Notes: generated by a model not told the origin, from the letters alone. A stretch of DNA of 41,422 nt from Acidobacteriota bacterium (GCA_003222385.1 QHVV01000084.1:1-41422); one strand, 5' to 3'; numbered from the stretch's first letter, positions 9,171 through 17,817 are shown. Numbers and translations: made by a program.

Positions 9171-10093
9171 TTCCGGCGCGCTCCGACGAAGATCCGGAAA
9201 TCCGGCTCGAGCTTCCCGGCATCGGTCAGTCGCTCCTCGGCCGCGCAGAACCGCGAGATCAGCATGTCATCCCAGGGATCACCCGCGCGGAAGTTCGTCA
9301 CGATCCCGAAGAGGAGGGGGTTCAGGAGCCCTCCGCCGTAGAGGTATTCCTTCTCGGGCCGGAAGAATCGCCGCGCGAGCGGCATCACGTCTTCACTCCG
9401 CACGGCTTCGGTCGGATCGTCCCAGACGAGCTGATCGACGTCCGCGCGCTCTCGCTTCCAGAGGAGCTTCCCGGTGAGCGGGTCCCAGCGAAGCCGGTCG
9501 GGCAGGACCCGCAGGTACCGATTCACGAGCGCCATGCGCTCGTCGGAGTACTGAAACCGGTTGGGTCCCACGTACTCGTTGAAGATCAGCCGCCCCCGCG
9601 GCGCCAGGACCGAGTGGATCCGGGTATAGAGAGGCTCGAGGCCCTTGATGTGGTGGAGAACGTCGTTCGCGAAGACCGCGTCGAACGGGCCCTCCGGAAG
9701 AGCTTCGTTCTCGAGGTCGAGAACGTGGTACTCGATCCCTCCGACGCCCTCCGCCTCGGCTGCCTGGCGCGCCCGGGAAATCGTCTCCGCCGCGAAATCG
9801 CAGGCCACGATCGAGCGGAACCGGCCGCGCCCGGCGATCGCCCTCTCGAGCCAGCCCGAGCCGCACCCGAGCACGAGCGCTCGATCGAGGCCGGCGGAGA
9901 GGTGCGCGTGCTCCGCCCACGTCAACCAGTCGCACGCCGGATCGCCGCTCACGAGGGCGTGGAGGTAACGGCGCACGACGGGCGACGCCGTCCAGACGAG
10001 CGACTCCAGGTGCGACGTGAACCGTCCGTCGTCCCAGCGCGTCGGAGCCGCCACGCGCCCGCAGATATCACAGTCGGCCGGAGGCGCGGGCAC
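9167..10093 (-). CDS. SAM-dependent class I methyltransferase
   Basis: 308 residues. Rossmann motif I is RALVLGCGSGWLERAIAG, motif II is SIVACDFAAETISRAR, and motif IV is FDAVFANDVLHHIKGL, the standard methyltransferase_11 order. An N-terminal CDICG could be half of a metal site but has no second Cys pair. The C-terminal about 110 residues, with VNRYLRVLPDRLRWDPLTGK, are family-specific and resemble methyltransferases found beside glycosyltransferases. The substrate is unknown, and a sugar or glycan target is suggested only by context. It starts with ATG at 10093 and converges on the glycosyltransferase gene. Confidence 0.82.
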   Translation of the reverse strand: MPAPPADCDICGRVAAPTRWDDGRFTSHLESLVWTASPVVRRYLHALVSGDPACDWLTWAEHAHLSAGLDRALVLGCGSGWLERAIAGRGRFRSIVACDFAAETISRARQAAEAEGVGGIEYHVLDLENEALPEGPFDAVFANDVLHHIKGLEPLYTRIHSVLAPRGRLIFNEYVGPNRFQYSDERMALVNRYLRVLPDRLRWDPLTGKLLWKRERADVDQLVWDDPTEAVRSEDVMPLARRFFRPEKEYLYGGGLLNPLLFGIVTNFRAGDPWDDMLISRFCAAEERLTDAGKLEPDFRIFVGARRN

Positions 10094-10136
10094 TCTCCGA
10101 TCTTACGGTCCGCCGTGTTGGTTTAGGCTCGTTATC

Positions 10137-10823
10137 GTGCGGGACGTGCCTTTCACGCGGTCGCTGCCCGGCCGGATCTGGCGCCGACGCGAATCGATGC
10201 GCGCCGACTGGGACCGCCGCGCGAAAGAGAACGCGCCGTTCTACGTCTGCACGACCGGAGCGGGATCCGCCGCGGCGTTCGAGGCTTCGGGCCTCCGTGA
10301 CCTGAATGAGCACGTCGTGGACGGCCTGGACGTCCGCCCGGAATGGAGCGTGCTGGAGATCGGCTGCGGGGTGGGGCGGCTCCTCCGGCCGCTCGCCGCG
10401 CGGGTCGCCAGGGTCGTCGGCGTGGACCTTTCCGAAGAGATGCTCCGGCGCGCGCGCGATTACTGCGCCGGGCTCCCGAACGTCGAGCTCCACGTGACCG
10501 ACGGCCGGCTCGACTTCCTCGCCGACGGCGAGTTCGATTTCGTCTTCTCGCACATCGTCTTCCAGCACCTGCCCCGGAAGACATACGTGGAACGCTATTT
10601 CCGGGAGGCCTTCCGCGTGCTCGCGCCGGGCGGCATGTTTCGGGTGCAGGTCGACGGCCGGTCGCGCCAGGTCTTTCGCCGATGGATCGCCGACTCCTGG
10701 TCGGGAGTCGTGTTCTCCGCGAGGGAGCTCGCCCGCCGCCTCGAGCGGTGCGGTTTCCGCGTCACCGAAATCCGGGGGGCCGGCACCCAGTACCTGCGCG
10801 CGACGGCGGTGAGACCCGTTTAG
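10137..10823 (+). CDS. SAM-dependent class I methyltransferase
   Basis: 228 residues from GTG 10137. Motif I is VLEIGCGVGRLLRPLAAR, motif II is RVVGVDLSEEMLRRARDY, and motif IV is FDFVFSHIVFQHLPRKTYV, followed by FRVLAPGGMFRVQVDG. ATG 10197 (MRADWDRRAKENAPFYV) is an alternative start, but the preceding RIWRRRESMRADW looks like family sequence, so the longer form is preferred. No ribosome site is visible at either start. The gene diverges from the methyltransferase at 10093 and converges with the one at 10820, whose stop it overlaps. Substrate unknown. Confidence 0.8.
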   Translation: MRDVPFTRSLPGRIWRRRESMRADWDRRAKENAPFYVCTTGAGSAAAFEASGLRDLNEHVVDGLDVRPEWSVLEIGCGVGRLLRPLAARVARVVGVDLSEEMLRRARDYCAGLPNVELHVTDGRLDFLADGEFDFVFSHIVFQHLPRKTYVERYFREAFRVLAPGGMFRVQVDGRSRQVFRRWIADSWSGVVFSARELARRLERCGFRVTEIRGAGTQYLRATAVRPV

Positions 10824-11464
10824 CGGGCCTCGAGCGCCTGCCGGTACTCTTCGCGGAGCTCCCGCGAGATCTCCCGCCGCGCCGCGCGGCCGCTCGCCTG
10901 CACAATCAGGACGTGCGGGAGCTCCGCCGTGTCCCCCGACTTTTCGTGTCGTTCGAGGCCCGCGAGCTCGGGGACGTCGCTTTCCCCGTAACGGTGCATC
11001 GTGATGGTCGAGAACCCGGCGGCGGAGAGCGCGGCCTCGAGCGCCTGGCGGTTGTAGAGAAAACGGTGTCCCCAGCCGTGGAACGCGCGGTTCATCCGGA
11101 AACAGTCGGAGATCGCCTCGTCGTCCGTCGTCCACCGGCCGTGACGGTAGTGTGACGCGAGAACCCAGTCGAGGTTGGGCGTCGAGACCCGCAGGATGCC
11201 GTCGTCCGCGAGCGCGCGCCGGCATTCCACGAGGCAGGCGAGGCCCTCTTCGAGCTCGAGGTGCTCCAGGAAGTGTTCGCCGTAGATCATCGCCACGTTC
11301 TCGAAGGGCAACCCGCGCCGGACGTCGAGGACGCGATCGACCCCCGGAAGGTGCTGGAAGTCGATGTTCAGCCAGCCCGGAATCGGGGACTGACCGCATC
11401 CGAGATGAAGGCGCAACGGGCCGGTCGATCTCTCGGCCGCTCGCTCCCGTCCAAAAATCGGCAT
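10820..11464 (-). CDS. SAM-dependent methyltransferase, small COG4627-like
   Basis: 214 residues. RLHLGCGQSPIPGWLNIDFQ is motif I of the small predicted methyltransferases in which motif I runs straight into GWxNID, and MIYGEHFLEHLELEEGLACL gives the EHxLEH-type motif. This family is common in polysaccharide clusters. ATG 11464 (MPIFGRER) was chosen; GTG 11485 extends it by seven residues. The 5' end faces the TonB receptor gene, leaving a short divergent region. The third methyltransferase in about 2.3 kb, it shares little sequence with the other two, so they are not tandem duplicates. Confidence 0.78.
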   Translation of the reverse strand: MPIFGRERAAERSTGPLRLHLGCGQSPIPGWLNIDFQHLPGVDRVLDVRRGLPFENVAMIYGEHFLEHLELEEGLACLVECRRALADDGILRVSTPNLDWVLASHYRHGRWTTDDEAISDCFRMNRAFHGWGHRFLYNRQALEAALSAAGFSTITMHRYGESDVPELAGLERHEKSGDTAELPHVLIVQASGRAARREISRELREEYRQALEAR

Positions 11465-11504
11465 GGCGTCCGCGCGTCTTACCACAAGCGTCCGGGATCG
11501 GCTA

Positions 11505-11510
11505 GGATCG
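11505..11510 (+). promoter_or_regulatory. Candidate -10 element upstream of the TonB-dependent receptor
   Basis: TAGGAT in the context CGGCTAGGATCGCC lies 27 nt before ATG 11538. A weak -35-like TTACCA (11481-11486) is 18 nt upstream. The element is supported mainly by similar CTAGAAT boxes before other genes here. Confidence 0.35.
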
Positions 11511-11537
11511 CCGCAGAGACTTCAACGGAGGCAACAC

Positions 11538-14381
11538 ATGCGCAGGGTCGCCGGCATTTTCTTCCTGCTCCTCCTCGCGTTCTCTTTCTCGTCGCTCGCT
11601 CAGACCACCGGCGCGATCGTCGGCTTCGTCACCGACGACGCGGGCGCGCCGCTTCCCGGCGCGACCGTCGAGGCGCGCGGCCCGGCGCTGCAGGGGACGA
11701 AGATCACGGTGACCGCGAACGACGGCTCCTACCGGCTGCCGCTTCTGCCGCCCGGTCCTTACACGGTGTCGGCGTCCTTGCCGCAGTTCGGTCACGCCGA
11801 GCAGACCGTGCAGGCCCTGCTCGACCGGAACGTCACCGCGGACTTCCGCCTCCGCGCGACGGCCCGGGAAGAGGTCGTCGTTTCGGGCGAGGCGCTGACC
11901 ATCGATCCGACCTCGCCGACGCTCGGAGCTAACATCGGCCAGCGCGCGATCCAGAACCTGCCGACCGGCCGGGACTACACATCGGTCGTCCAGATCACGC
12001 CCGGAGTCTCGACCGACGCGAGCAACAACAACGCGGATCAGACGACGATCACGGTCTACGGCTCCTCGGGGGCCGAGAACGCGTATCTGATCGACGGGGC
12101 CAACACGACGAACATCGAGTACGGCCTGGAAGGCAAGCAGCTGAACTTCGAGTTCATCCAGGAAATCGACGTCAAGACCGGAGGCTACGAAGCGGAGTAC
12201 GGTCGCGCGACCGGCGGCATCGTCAACGTGATCACGCGTTCGGGCGGCAACGAGTTTCACGGTGACGCCTTCGGTTACTACGACAACGACTCTCTGCAGG
12301 CTTCGACGAAGAACGTCGGGGAGACCCTCCAGGGCGCCGGCGTCGGGTTCACGCGCGACGACTGGGGAGCCGACCTGGGCGGCTACATCCTGAAGGACCG
12401 CCTCTGGTTCTTCGGCGCCTACGACCGGGTCACCCGCAAGACGACGAACCTCTTGACGGCGGGCCCGTTCGAAGGACAGGAGGTCGAGTCGAAGAGCGTC
12501 CGCAACCTCGGCTCGGGGAAGCTGACGTGGGGCTTCGCGTCCGGCCATACCCTGATCGCCTCGCTCATCCAGGACCCCCGCACCGACAGCGGCGCAATCA
12601 ACGACGCGAGCCACACCTTGAACGGGGAGCTCGCGACGTTCCTGGGCCGTCAGGACTTCGGGGGGCGCGATTACTCGCTGCGCTGGGACGGCCTCTTCCG
12701 ATCGGCCTTCGCAATGTCCGCGCAGGCCGCACGCCACGAGGAGCGCAACTCGATCGGCCCGGCGAGCTCGGAGGGCGACACGGTCGAGTTCATCGACACC
12801 CGGGCCGACAACTTCCAGACCGGGGGATTCGGCCTCATCCAGAAGAAGAATTTCCGGCGCAACCACTTCGCGCTTTCGGGGACCGGCTTTCTCCACAACC
12901 ACGAGATCAAGGGGGGCGTCGAATACGAGAAGGATTCGGCGGCGGTCGTCAAACGCATGTCCGGCGGGCAGCAGGTCACGATCTTCGACAACCCGGAGAA
13001 CCCGGCGCGGCCCATCTACCAGCACTTCTACTGGACGATCCCGGACGCGACGTCGACGCCGTTCAACGCTCCGCTCTCCCAGTTGAACGCGAGCCCCGAG
13101 CACAAGATCTGGACGGCTTACGTCCAGGACCGCTGGTCGATCCTGTCGAACCTGACGGTGAACGTGGGCGTCCGGTGGGACCAGCAGGAGATCATCGACG
13201 CCTCCGGCGTCACGCAGATCAAGATGGACAAGGATTTCGCGCCGCGTTTGGGCGTCGTCTGGAATCCGGGGCATGATTCGAAGACGAAGGTCTTCGGGTC
13301 TTACGGGCTCTATTACGAAGAAATCCCGATGGACCTCGTCGTGCGCTCCTTCTCGTTCGAGCGGCAGCCGAAGGTCTACAACTTCGATCGCACGAGCATC
13401 GTTCCGGATCCCTCCGCCGAGGCAATTCTCGGTAAGACGAGCGGAATCTTCGGGGGCTTTACCGAGCCTGCCGACCCGAACATCAAGAATCAGTACGTCC
13501 GGGAGTTCATCGTGGGCGGTGAGCGGGAGGTCATTCCGGACCTGGCGGTGGGGGCCAAGTTCATCTATCGCGACTACGGCCGGGTCATCGAAGACTTCCT
13601 CTGCATCGACGACGGGACCTACTGCATCGGAAATCCCGGCGAAGGGATCATGAAAAGAATCTTCACCCTCGACTACGCGACGACGTTTCCGGCCCCCGAG
13701 CCCAAGCGCATCTTCCGCGGCGTCCAGATCGACGCCACCAAGCGCTTCTCGGACGAGTGGCAGATGGTGGCGTCCTATCTCTGGTCGAAGCTCGAAGGGA
13801 ACTACGACGGCGAGGTCGCGCCGTTCACGAACATCGGACCGGATCCGAACATCTCGGCCGCCTACGATTACTACGACTTCTTCACGAACGGGCAGAACCG
13901 CAACGTGATCACGAACACCGGGCCGCTCTCCAACGACCGGCGCCATCAGTTCAAGGTATCGGGCGTGTACGTCACGCCCTTCCAGCTCTCCGTCGGGCTG
14001 ACCGCCTATTACCGGACGGGCACCCCCGTCACGAGATACGGGTTCTCCGACTCTTACTTACGCTACGAGTTCTTCCTCACGCGGCGGGGCGAGGACGGCC
14101 GGACCCCGGACAACTACGAGGCGGATCTCCACCTGGGATACCCGGTCCGGCTGGGTCCGGTGACCGTGAACATCCTCGCGGACGTCTTCAACCTCTTGAA
14201 CGAACAGCGCCCGATCCTGCTCGACCAGAGGTACAACTTCGCCGAGTTCGCCGACGCGACCTATGTCTGCGGGTCGAATCTCTCGAGCGTGGACGAGCCC
14301 AAGTGCAACACGCGATACAAGCAGGCGTTCCTGCGCCAGCAGCCGCGCTCGCTGCGGATCGGCGTCCGGGCGTCGTTCTAG
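11538..14381 (+). CDS. TonB-dependent receptor with carboxypeptidase-regulatory domain (Oar-like)
   Basis: 947 residues. The ATG at 11538 has GGAGG seven bases upstream and begins a signal peptide (MRRVAGIFFLLLLAFSFSSL, cut near AQ). A CarboxypepD_reg domain (about 24-105) includes GAIVGFVTDDAGAPLPGATV and DGSYRLPLLPPGPYTV. The plug (about 115-230) has NLPTGRDYTSVVQITPGV, then IDGANTTNIEYG and GYEAEYGRATGGIVNVITRS. The rest is a beta-barrel ending in Phe (RIGVRASF), as outer-membrane proteins do. It would import a ligand using TonB-ExbBD energy or export via an Oar-type role; the substrate cannot be read from sequence. No SusD-like partner or TonB genes are adjacent. It ends tail to tail with the hydrolase gene. 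Confidence 0.92.
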   Translation: MRRVAGIFFLLLLAFSFSSLAQTTGAIVGFVTDDAGAPLPGATVEARGPALQGTKITVTANDGSYRLPLLPPGPYTVSASLPQFGHAEQTVQALLDRNVTADFRLRATAREEVVVSGEALTIDPTSPTLGANIGQRAIQNLPTGRDYTSVVQITPGVSTDASNNNADQTTITVYGSSGAENAYLIDGANTTNIEYGLEGKQLNFEFIQEIDVKTGGYEAEYGRATGGIVNVITRSGGNEFHGDAFGYYDNDSLQASTKNVGETLQGAGVGFTRDDWGADLGGYILKDRLWFFGAYDRVTRKTTNLLTAGPFEGQEVESKSVRNLGSGKLTWGFASGHTLIASLIQDPRTDSGAINDASHTLNGELATFLGRQDFGGRDYSLRWDGLFRSAFAMSAQAARHEERNSIGPASSEGDTVEFIDTRADNFQTGGFGLIQKKNFRRNHFALSGTGFLHNHEIKGGVEYEKDSAAVVKRMSGGQQVTIFDNPENPARPIYQHFYWTIPDATSTPFNAPLSQLNASPEHKIWTAYVQDRWSILSNLTVNVGVRWDQQEIIDASGVTQIKMDKDFAPRLGVVWNPGHDSKTKVFGSYGLYYEEIPMDLVVRSFSFERQPKVYNFDRTSIVPDPSAEAILGKTSGIFGGFTEPADPNIKNQYVREFIVGGEREVIPDLAVGAKFIYRDYGRVIEDFLCIDDGTYCIGNPGEGIMKRIFTLDYATTFPAPEPKRIFRGVQIDATKRFSDEWQMVASYLWSKLEGNYDGEVAPFTNIGPDPNISAAYDYYDFFTNGQNRNVITNTGPLSNDRRHQFKVSGVYVTPFQLSVGLTAYYRTGTPVTRYGFSDSYLRYEFFLTRRGEDGRTPDNYEADLHLGYPVRLGPVTVNILADVFNLLNEQRPILLDQRYNFAEFADATYVCGSNLSSVDEPKCNTRYKQAFLRQQPRSLRIGVRASF

Positions 14382-15163
14382 GAGAGCGCGCTTCCGAAGA
14401 ACTCTTCCAGCGCCGCGGACACCGCCTTCGGACGCTCCATCGGCGTCAGGTGCCCCGCGCCCGGAATGGTCACGAGCCGGGCGCCCGGGATCGCCGCCGC
14501 CATCGCCTCGGAGTCAGCCGGAGGCGCGATCACGTCGCGCCCTCCGACCACGACCAGCGTGGGTATGGAGATCTTCGCGAGGAAGCCGCTCGAGTCCGGG
14601 CGGTCGCGCATCGCGACGAGGTCGGCCTCGAGGGTTTCGGGCTTCTGCCGCGAAATGATGCGCTGCACGCGCTCGAGAAGGTCGCGCTTCGCGAAAGACT
14701 CGGGGGAGAGGAGTCTGGCCGGCATCGACTCCATGACGGGCGCGACGCCGTTCGATCGAACCGCGGCGATCGTCTCATCGCGCTTGTTTCGCCCGGCGTC
14801 GTCGTCCGCGACGGCGCGCGTGTCGACGAACGCGGCCGCGCGGACCTTCTCGGCCCCGCGCTTCAAGTAAGCCATGCAGATGTATCCGCCGAAAGAGAAC
14901 CCCGCGAGCCCGACGGGGCCTTCGAGGCCGGCCACGATCACCTCGAGGAAATCCGCATAACCTTCGATCGAGTCGGGCGCCGGCGCTTCCGTGTTCCCGC
15001 GGCCGGGGAGGTCCGGCTTCAGGACGCGGAACCGGGCGGAGAGCGCCCGCGCCACGCCGGACCACATCGCTCCATCGAGAGGGTAGCCGTGGACGAGGAC
15101 GATCGGGGTCCCGCTCCCGATCTCCCGAACGTCGGCCGGTTGTCCGGCCCACTCCATCCTCAT
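14378..15163 (-). CDS. Alpha/beta hydrolase
   Basis: 261 residues with the full alpha/beta-hydrolase layout: oxyanion segment PIVLVHGYPLDGAMW, nucleophile elbow GLAGFSFGGYICMAYL (Ser in GFSFG), catalytic Asp in VVVGGRDVIAPPADSEAM, and catalytic His in IPGAGHLTPMERP. A lid of about 70 residues lies between. No signal peptide, so cytoplasmic. It starts at ATG 15163, 17 nt after the mutY stop, and is the last gene of a minus-strand run (diiron protein, mutY, hydrolase). Ester, epoxide or lactone hydrolysis are all possible. The diiron oxygenase-like gene upstream would fit an aromatic or epoxide pathway, but that link is only contextual. Confidence 0.85.
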   Translation of the reverse strand: MRMEWAGQPADVREIGSGTPIVLVHGYPLDGAMWSGVARALSARFRVLKPDLPGRGNTEAPAPDSIEGYADFLEVIVAGLEGPVGLAGFSFGGYICMAYLKRGAEKVRAAAFVDTRAVADDDAGRNKRDETIAAVRSNGVAPVMESMPARLLSPESFAKRDLLERVQRIISRQKPETLEADLVAMRDRPDSSGFLAKISIPTLVVVGGRDVIAPPADSEAMAAAIPGARLVTIPGAGHLTPMERPKAVSAALEEFFGSALS

Positions 15164-15180
15164 GCTGTCTTGCGTCGATC

Positions 15181-16266
15181 TTAACCGGATCGCGCGGCGG
15201 CGTCTGCGATCTTCCGCGTCAGCGTCGGGATCGCCGCGTTGGCCAGCTCGACCGGCAGGAACCAGCGCGCTTCCCGCCCCCGGAGGCCGTTCGAGCCGAC
15301 CGGCTCCGCGAGGAAGACGGCGACCTCGATCCGCCGGTTCACGACGGTGTGTCGCGCCCGTGCGATCGGGCGAGAAGAATGGAGCGCGAGCTCGAGCGGC
15401 CGGAGGCGGCGCGCGAGAGCCCGCCGGGCTTCTTCGGGAGAGTCGGCTTCGGCGCTGGGGAACTCCCAGAGTCCGTTGAGCCAGGTCGAGCGGCGGCGCA
15501 CGAGGAGGAGGCGTCCCGCTTTTCGCGCGATCGCGGCGGCGAGCGAAACGGAAACCGGCGATGGCCTCGACCGCCGGCCCGGGAATGCTTCGGGATCGCC
15601 GCGCCGGCGCGCCTCGCAGTCTTCGGTGACTGGACAGGTCGGGCAGATCGGCCGCCTCGGCGTGCAGATCAGCTGGCCGAGGTCCATGAGCGCAACGGTT
15701 CCGTCGCCGGCGCGTCGAGACGGAAGAAGCCGACGGGCCCGAGAGGTCACCTTCTCCCGCAGCGCCCGGGACCCCGGGACACCGCGCAGAGCGAAGACGC
15801 GTGAGAGAACCCTCTCGACGTTCGATTCAACCGCCGGCACGCGGCGCCCGAACGCGAGGGAAGCCACGGCCGCCGCCATGTAATCGCCGAAGCCCGGCAG
15901 CCGCTTGAGGAGGCGCATCTCCCGGGGAATTTCGCCGCCGTGCCGGGCAACGATTTCGATCGCCGCGCTGCGAAGGTTGCGCGCCCGCGCGTAGTAACCG
16001 AGACCCGACCAGGCCGCGAGCACTTCGTCCTCGCTCGCGGCGGAGAGAGCGGACACGTCCGGGAAGCGGTCGAGAAAGGGGAGGAACCGCGGGAGCACCG
16101 CGGAAAACGTGGTCTGCTGCAGCATGACCTCCGAGACCCAGATCCGGTAAGGGTCGGCGGTGCCGCGCCACGGAAGCTCGCGCTTCTCGCGGCGGAACCA
16201 CGCGAGCAGGCGGAGCGAAAGCTCTCGCGCTAGCTCGAGGTCAGCGATTCCCGCGGAGCGATCCAG
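15181..16266 (-). CDS. mutY: A/G-specific adenine DNA glycosylase MutY
   Basis: About 361 residues. MutY excises adenine opposite 8-oxoguanine. The HhH-GPD domain has WVSEVMLQQTTFSAVLPRF (catalytic Glu in SEVMLQQ), GLGYYARARNL and LPGFGDYMAAAV. The 4Fe-4S loop CTPRRPICPTCPVTEDC shows C-x6-C-x2-C-x5-C. A C-terminal NUDIX-like 8-oxoG recognition domain follows (from about SVSLAAAIARKAGRLLLVRR). Oddity: at the site where MutY normally has the second catalytic Asp (LDGNV), this protein reads AVESNVERVL, with Glu. The 5' end has no ATG, GTG or TTG between the upstream gene and SEVMLQQ; CTG 16266, inside the end of the diiron gene, is the most plausible start and is tentative. Confidence 0.9.
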   Translation of the reverse strand: MDRSAGIADLELARELSLRLLAWFRREKRELPWRGTADPYRIWVSEVMLQQTTFSAVLPRFLPFLDRFPDVSALSAASEDEVLAAWSGLGYYARARNLRSAAIEIVARHGGEIPREMRLLKRLPGFGDYMAAAVASLAFGRRVPAVESNVERVLSRVFALRGVPGSRALREKVTSRARRLLPSRRAGDGTVALMDLGQLICTPRRPICPTCPVTEDCEARRRGDPEAFPGRRSRPSPVSVSLAAAIARKAGRLLLVRRRSTWLNGLWEFPSAEADSPEEARRALARRLRPLELALHSSRPIARARHTVVNRRIEVAVFLAEPVGSNGLRGREARWFLPVELANAAIPTLTRKIADAAARSG

Positions 16267-17345
16267 CCCGGCTGGGGCATCAGGGCGGCGATGAACTGCT
16301 GCTCCTTCGGGTTCGGCAGCGTCTCCGCGAGGTGCTTCTCGTACTCGGCCGGAGTGAGGACCTCGCCCGTCACCGAGTAGGTCTTGCCCGCGAACTCTCC
16401 GATCCCCCGGTGGTACTTCATGTCGGGCGCGACGATCTTCGGCGAGTCGGCCGGCAGCTGGATGTTGATCTGATCGATCAACTTGTCGACTTCCTGCTTG
16501 TACATCTCGCGGGAGAGCTCGTTCAGGTGCTCGCGGTCGGGATCTCCCGCGTGTCGATGTTCGTCGTACCGGCCCTTCAAGCCCCACACGTAGAACCATT
16601 CTGCGGAAGAGGAGTGATCTTTCCCGAAGAGATCGTACGCGGTCGAGAGCCACTTGTTGATGTATTTCTGGAGGAGCGGGGTCGGAACCCTCCCGGCCTT
16701 CGCGATGCGCTGCAGCCCCATGTGCCCGGTGCCGAGGTGGAATCCCTCTTCCTTCAGCATGGGGCCCATCGACCGGGCGAGAGGAGCGAATCCCGACGTC
16801 GAGAGCATGTTCAGCTGGAACTTCCCGTCGCGGTCCACGAACTCGGTGTAGGTGAAGAAGTCGACCCAGTTGTCCACGTCGACGTTGAACGAGCCGAGGA
16901 GCCGGTTGTTGTCGAAGGAGCGGCGCTCGAGGAGCTTTCGCGCCTCGATCTTGCCGGTCTCTCCGAAGTGGGTCACCAGCAGATGGCACATCTGCCACCC
17001 GTGCCGCATCTCCTCGACCATGATCCGGCACACGCTGTCGGTGTCGTAGTCGGAGGGCGAAGTCTCCAGGAGATTTCGCTGCTGCTCGACCGACGCGAAC
17101 TCCGTGTCTCCCTGATAGACGATCAGATTCAGGAGCGAGTCGCGGATCGGCTGGTGGGGGATCTGCGTGACTCTCTCCCACTTCCTGTTCCCCTTGAAGT
17201 CGCCGAATTCGATCTCCTCCGTCTTCAAGTCGCCGTACTTCGCTTCGAACTGGTAGTCCGAGTATTTCGGGAGGTGCAGCCCGATCGATTTCTGCCACTC
17301 CCGGAAAGCGTCGATCCAGTCGTCGAACGTCGCGATCTTCTTCAC
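16230..17345 (-). CDS. PaaA/BoxB-like diiron oxygenase family protein, stand-alone
   Basis: 371 residues from GTG 17345 (VKKIATFDDWIDAFREWQ), with GGAGG four bases upstream. A longer frame exists to 17483 but lacks a ribosome site and crosses the divergent gene. Family: ring-hydroxylating phenylacetyl-CoA/benzoyl-CoA oxygenase catalytic subunits, four-helix ferritin-like. Likely diiron ligands are visible: Glu in GDTEFASVEQQRNLL, Glu and His in VEEMRHGWQM, Glu in YTEFVDRDG, and Glu and His in KEEGFHLGTGH. In PaaA and BoxB these bind the two irons that activate O2 for epoxidation of a CoA-bound aromatic. None of the usual partners (PaaBCDE, BoxA, BoxC, CoA ligase) is present here, so the substrate is open. 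First gene of a run with mutY and a hydrolase. Confidence 0.82.
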   Translation of the reverse strand: MKKIATFDDWIDAFREWQKSIGLHLPKYSDYQFEAKYGDLKTEEIEFGDFKGNRKWERVTQIPHQPIRDSLLNLIVYQGDTEFASVEQQRNLLETSPSDYDTDSVCRIMVEEMRHGWQMCHLLVTHFGETGKIEARKLLERRSFDNNRLLGSFNVDVDNWVDFFTYTEFVDRDGKFQLNMLSTSGFAPLARSMGPMLKEEGFHLGTGHMGLQRIAKAGRVPTPLLQKYINKWLSTAYDLFGKDHSSSAEWFYVWGLKGRYDEHRHAGDPDREHLNELSREMYKQEVDKLIDQINIQLPADSPKIVAPDMKYHRGIGEFAGKTYSVTGEVLTPAEYEKHLAETLPNPKEQQFIAALMPQPGWIAPRESLTSS

Positions 17346-17376
17346 GAAACCTCCAAACTCCTTATGATACCGATTT

Positions 17377-17817
17377 ATGCCCTCCGCTCCTTTCGAGATC
17401 GACTGGGAAGGGCTCGCGGTCGCGTTCGAAAGCCGCTCGCGGCAGATCACCCACTTCTTCGATCGGCAGTCGGGCGAGGTCATCCAGGTCTTGGAACGGG
17501 ATGCCGAAAAGCATACCGCGATGAGCGCGGACCCTCGCTACGCTTCGGTTCCCAAAGACGGCGGCGAGCGCTCGCGGGGCGACCTGGAAGAATTCGCGGC
17601 GCTCTGCGACGATCCTTCATCGCGGCGCGATCTCGAGGCGGCGCTCTCGTCCGCGGATTTCGTGGCGGCGTACCGGGCGGCGCTCCTGCGTCACCCGAAA
17701 GAGGAAGCCCGGTTCTTCCAGTTCAAGGAGCGCCGCGCGCGCGAACGCGCGCAGGAATGGCTGACCCGGATCGGGATTGCGTTCGAAACCGGGACGGCTC
17801 GTTCCGACCGCCGCTAG
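17377..17817 (+). CDS. UPF0158 family protein
   Basis: 146 residues. IDWEGLAVAFESRSRQITHF, then FDRQSGEVIQV and YRAALLRHPKEEARFFQFKE match the UPF0158 family (small acidic cytoplasmic proteins of unknown function). The ATG at 17377 is 31 nt from the divergent GTG of the diiron gene, so both promoters must overlap in that gap or lie inside the neighbouring genes. The stop overlaps the stop of the CBM9-like gene on the other strand. No catalytic motif can be named. Confidence 0.8.
   Translation: MPSAPFEIDWEGLAVAFESRSRQITHFFDRQSGEVIQVLERDAEKHTAMSADPRYASVPKDGGERSRGDLEEFAALCDDPSSRRDLEAALSSADFVAAYRAALLRHPKEEARFFQFKERRARERAQEWLTRIGIAFETGTARSDRR

Noticed and set aside
9167-11464. Methyltransferases as a DNA restriction-modification or defence system
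   Set aside because: They lack DNA-methyltransferase motifs (DPPY, NPPY or PC) and have no nuclease neighbours; they fit small-molecule or glycan methyltransferases.
11502-13946. Minus-strand frame of about 814 codons opposite the TonB receptor
   Set aside because: Antisense shadow of a conserved receptor; no family pattern and no ribosome site.
15181-17298. MutY extended N-terminally to about 705 residues
   Set aside because: The extra part is read from the diiron gene in another frame and is Arg-rich; MutY homologs start close to LARELSLRLLAW.
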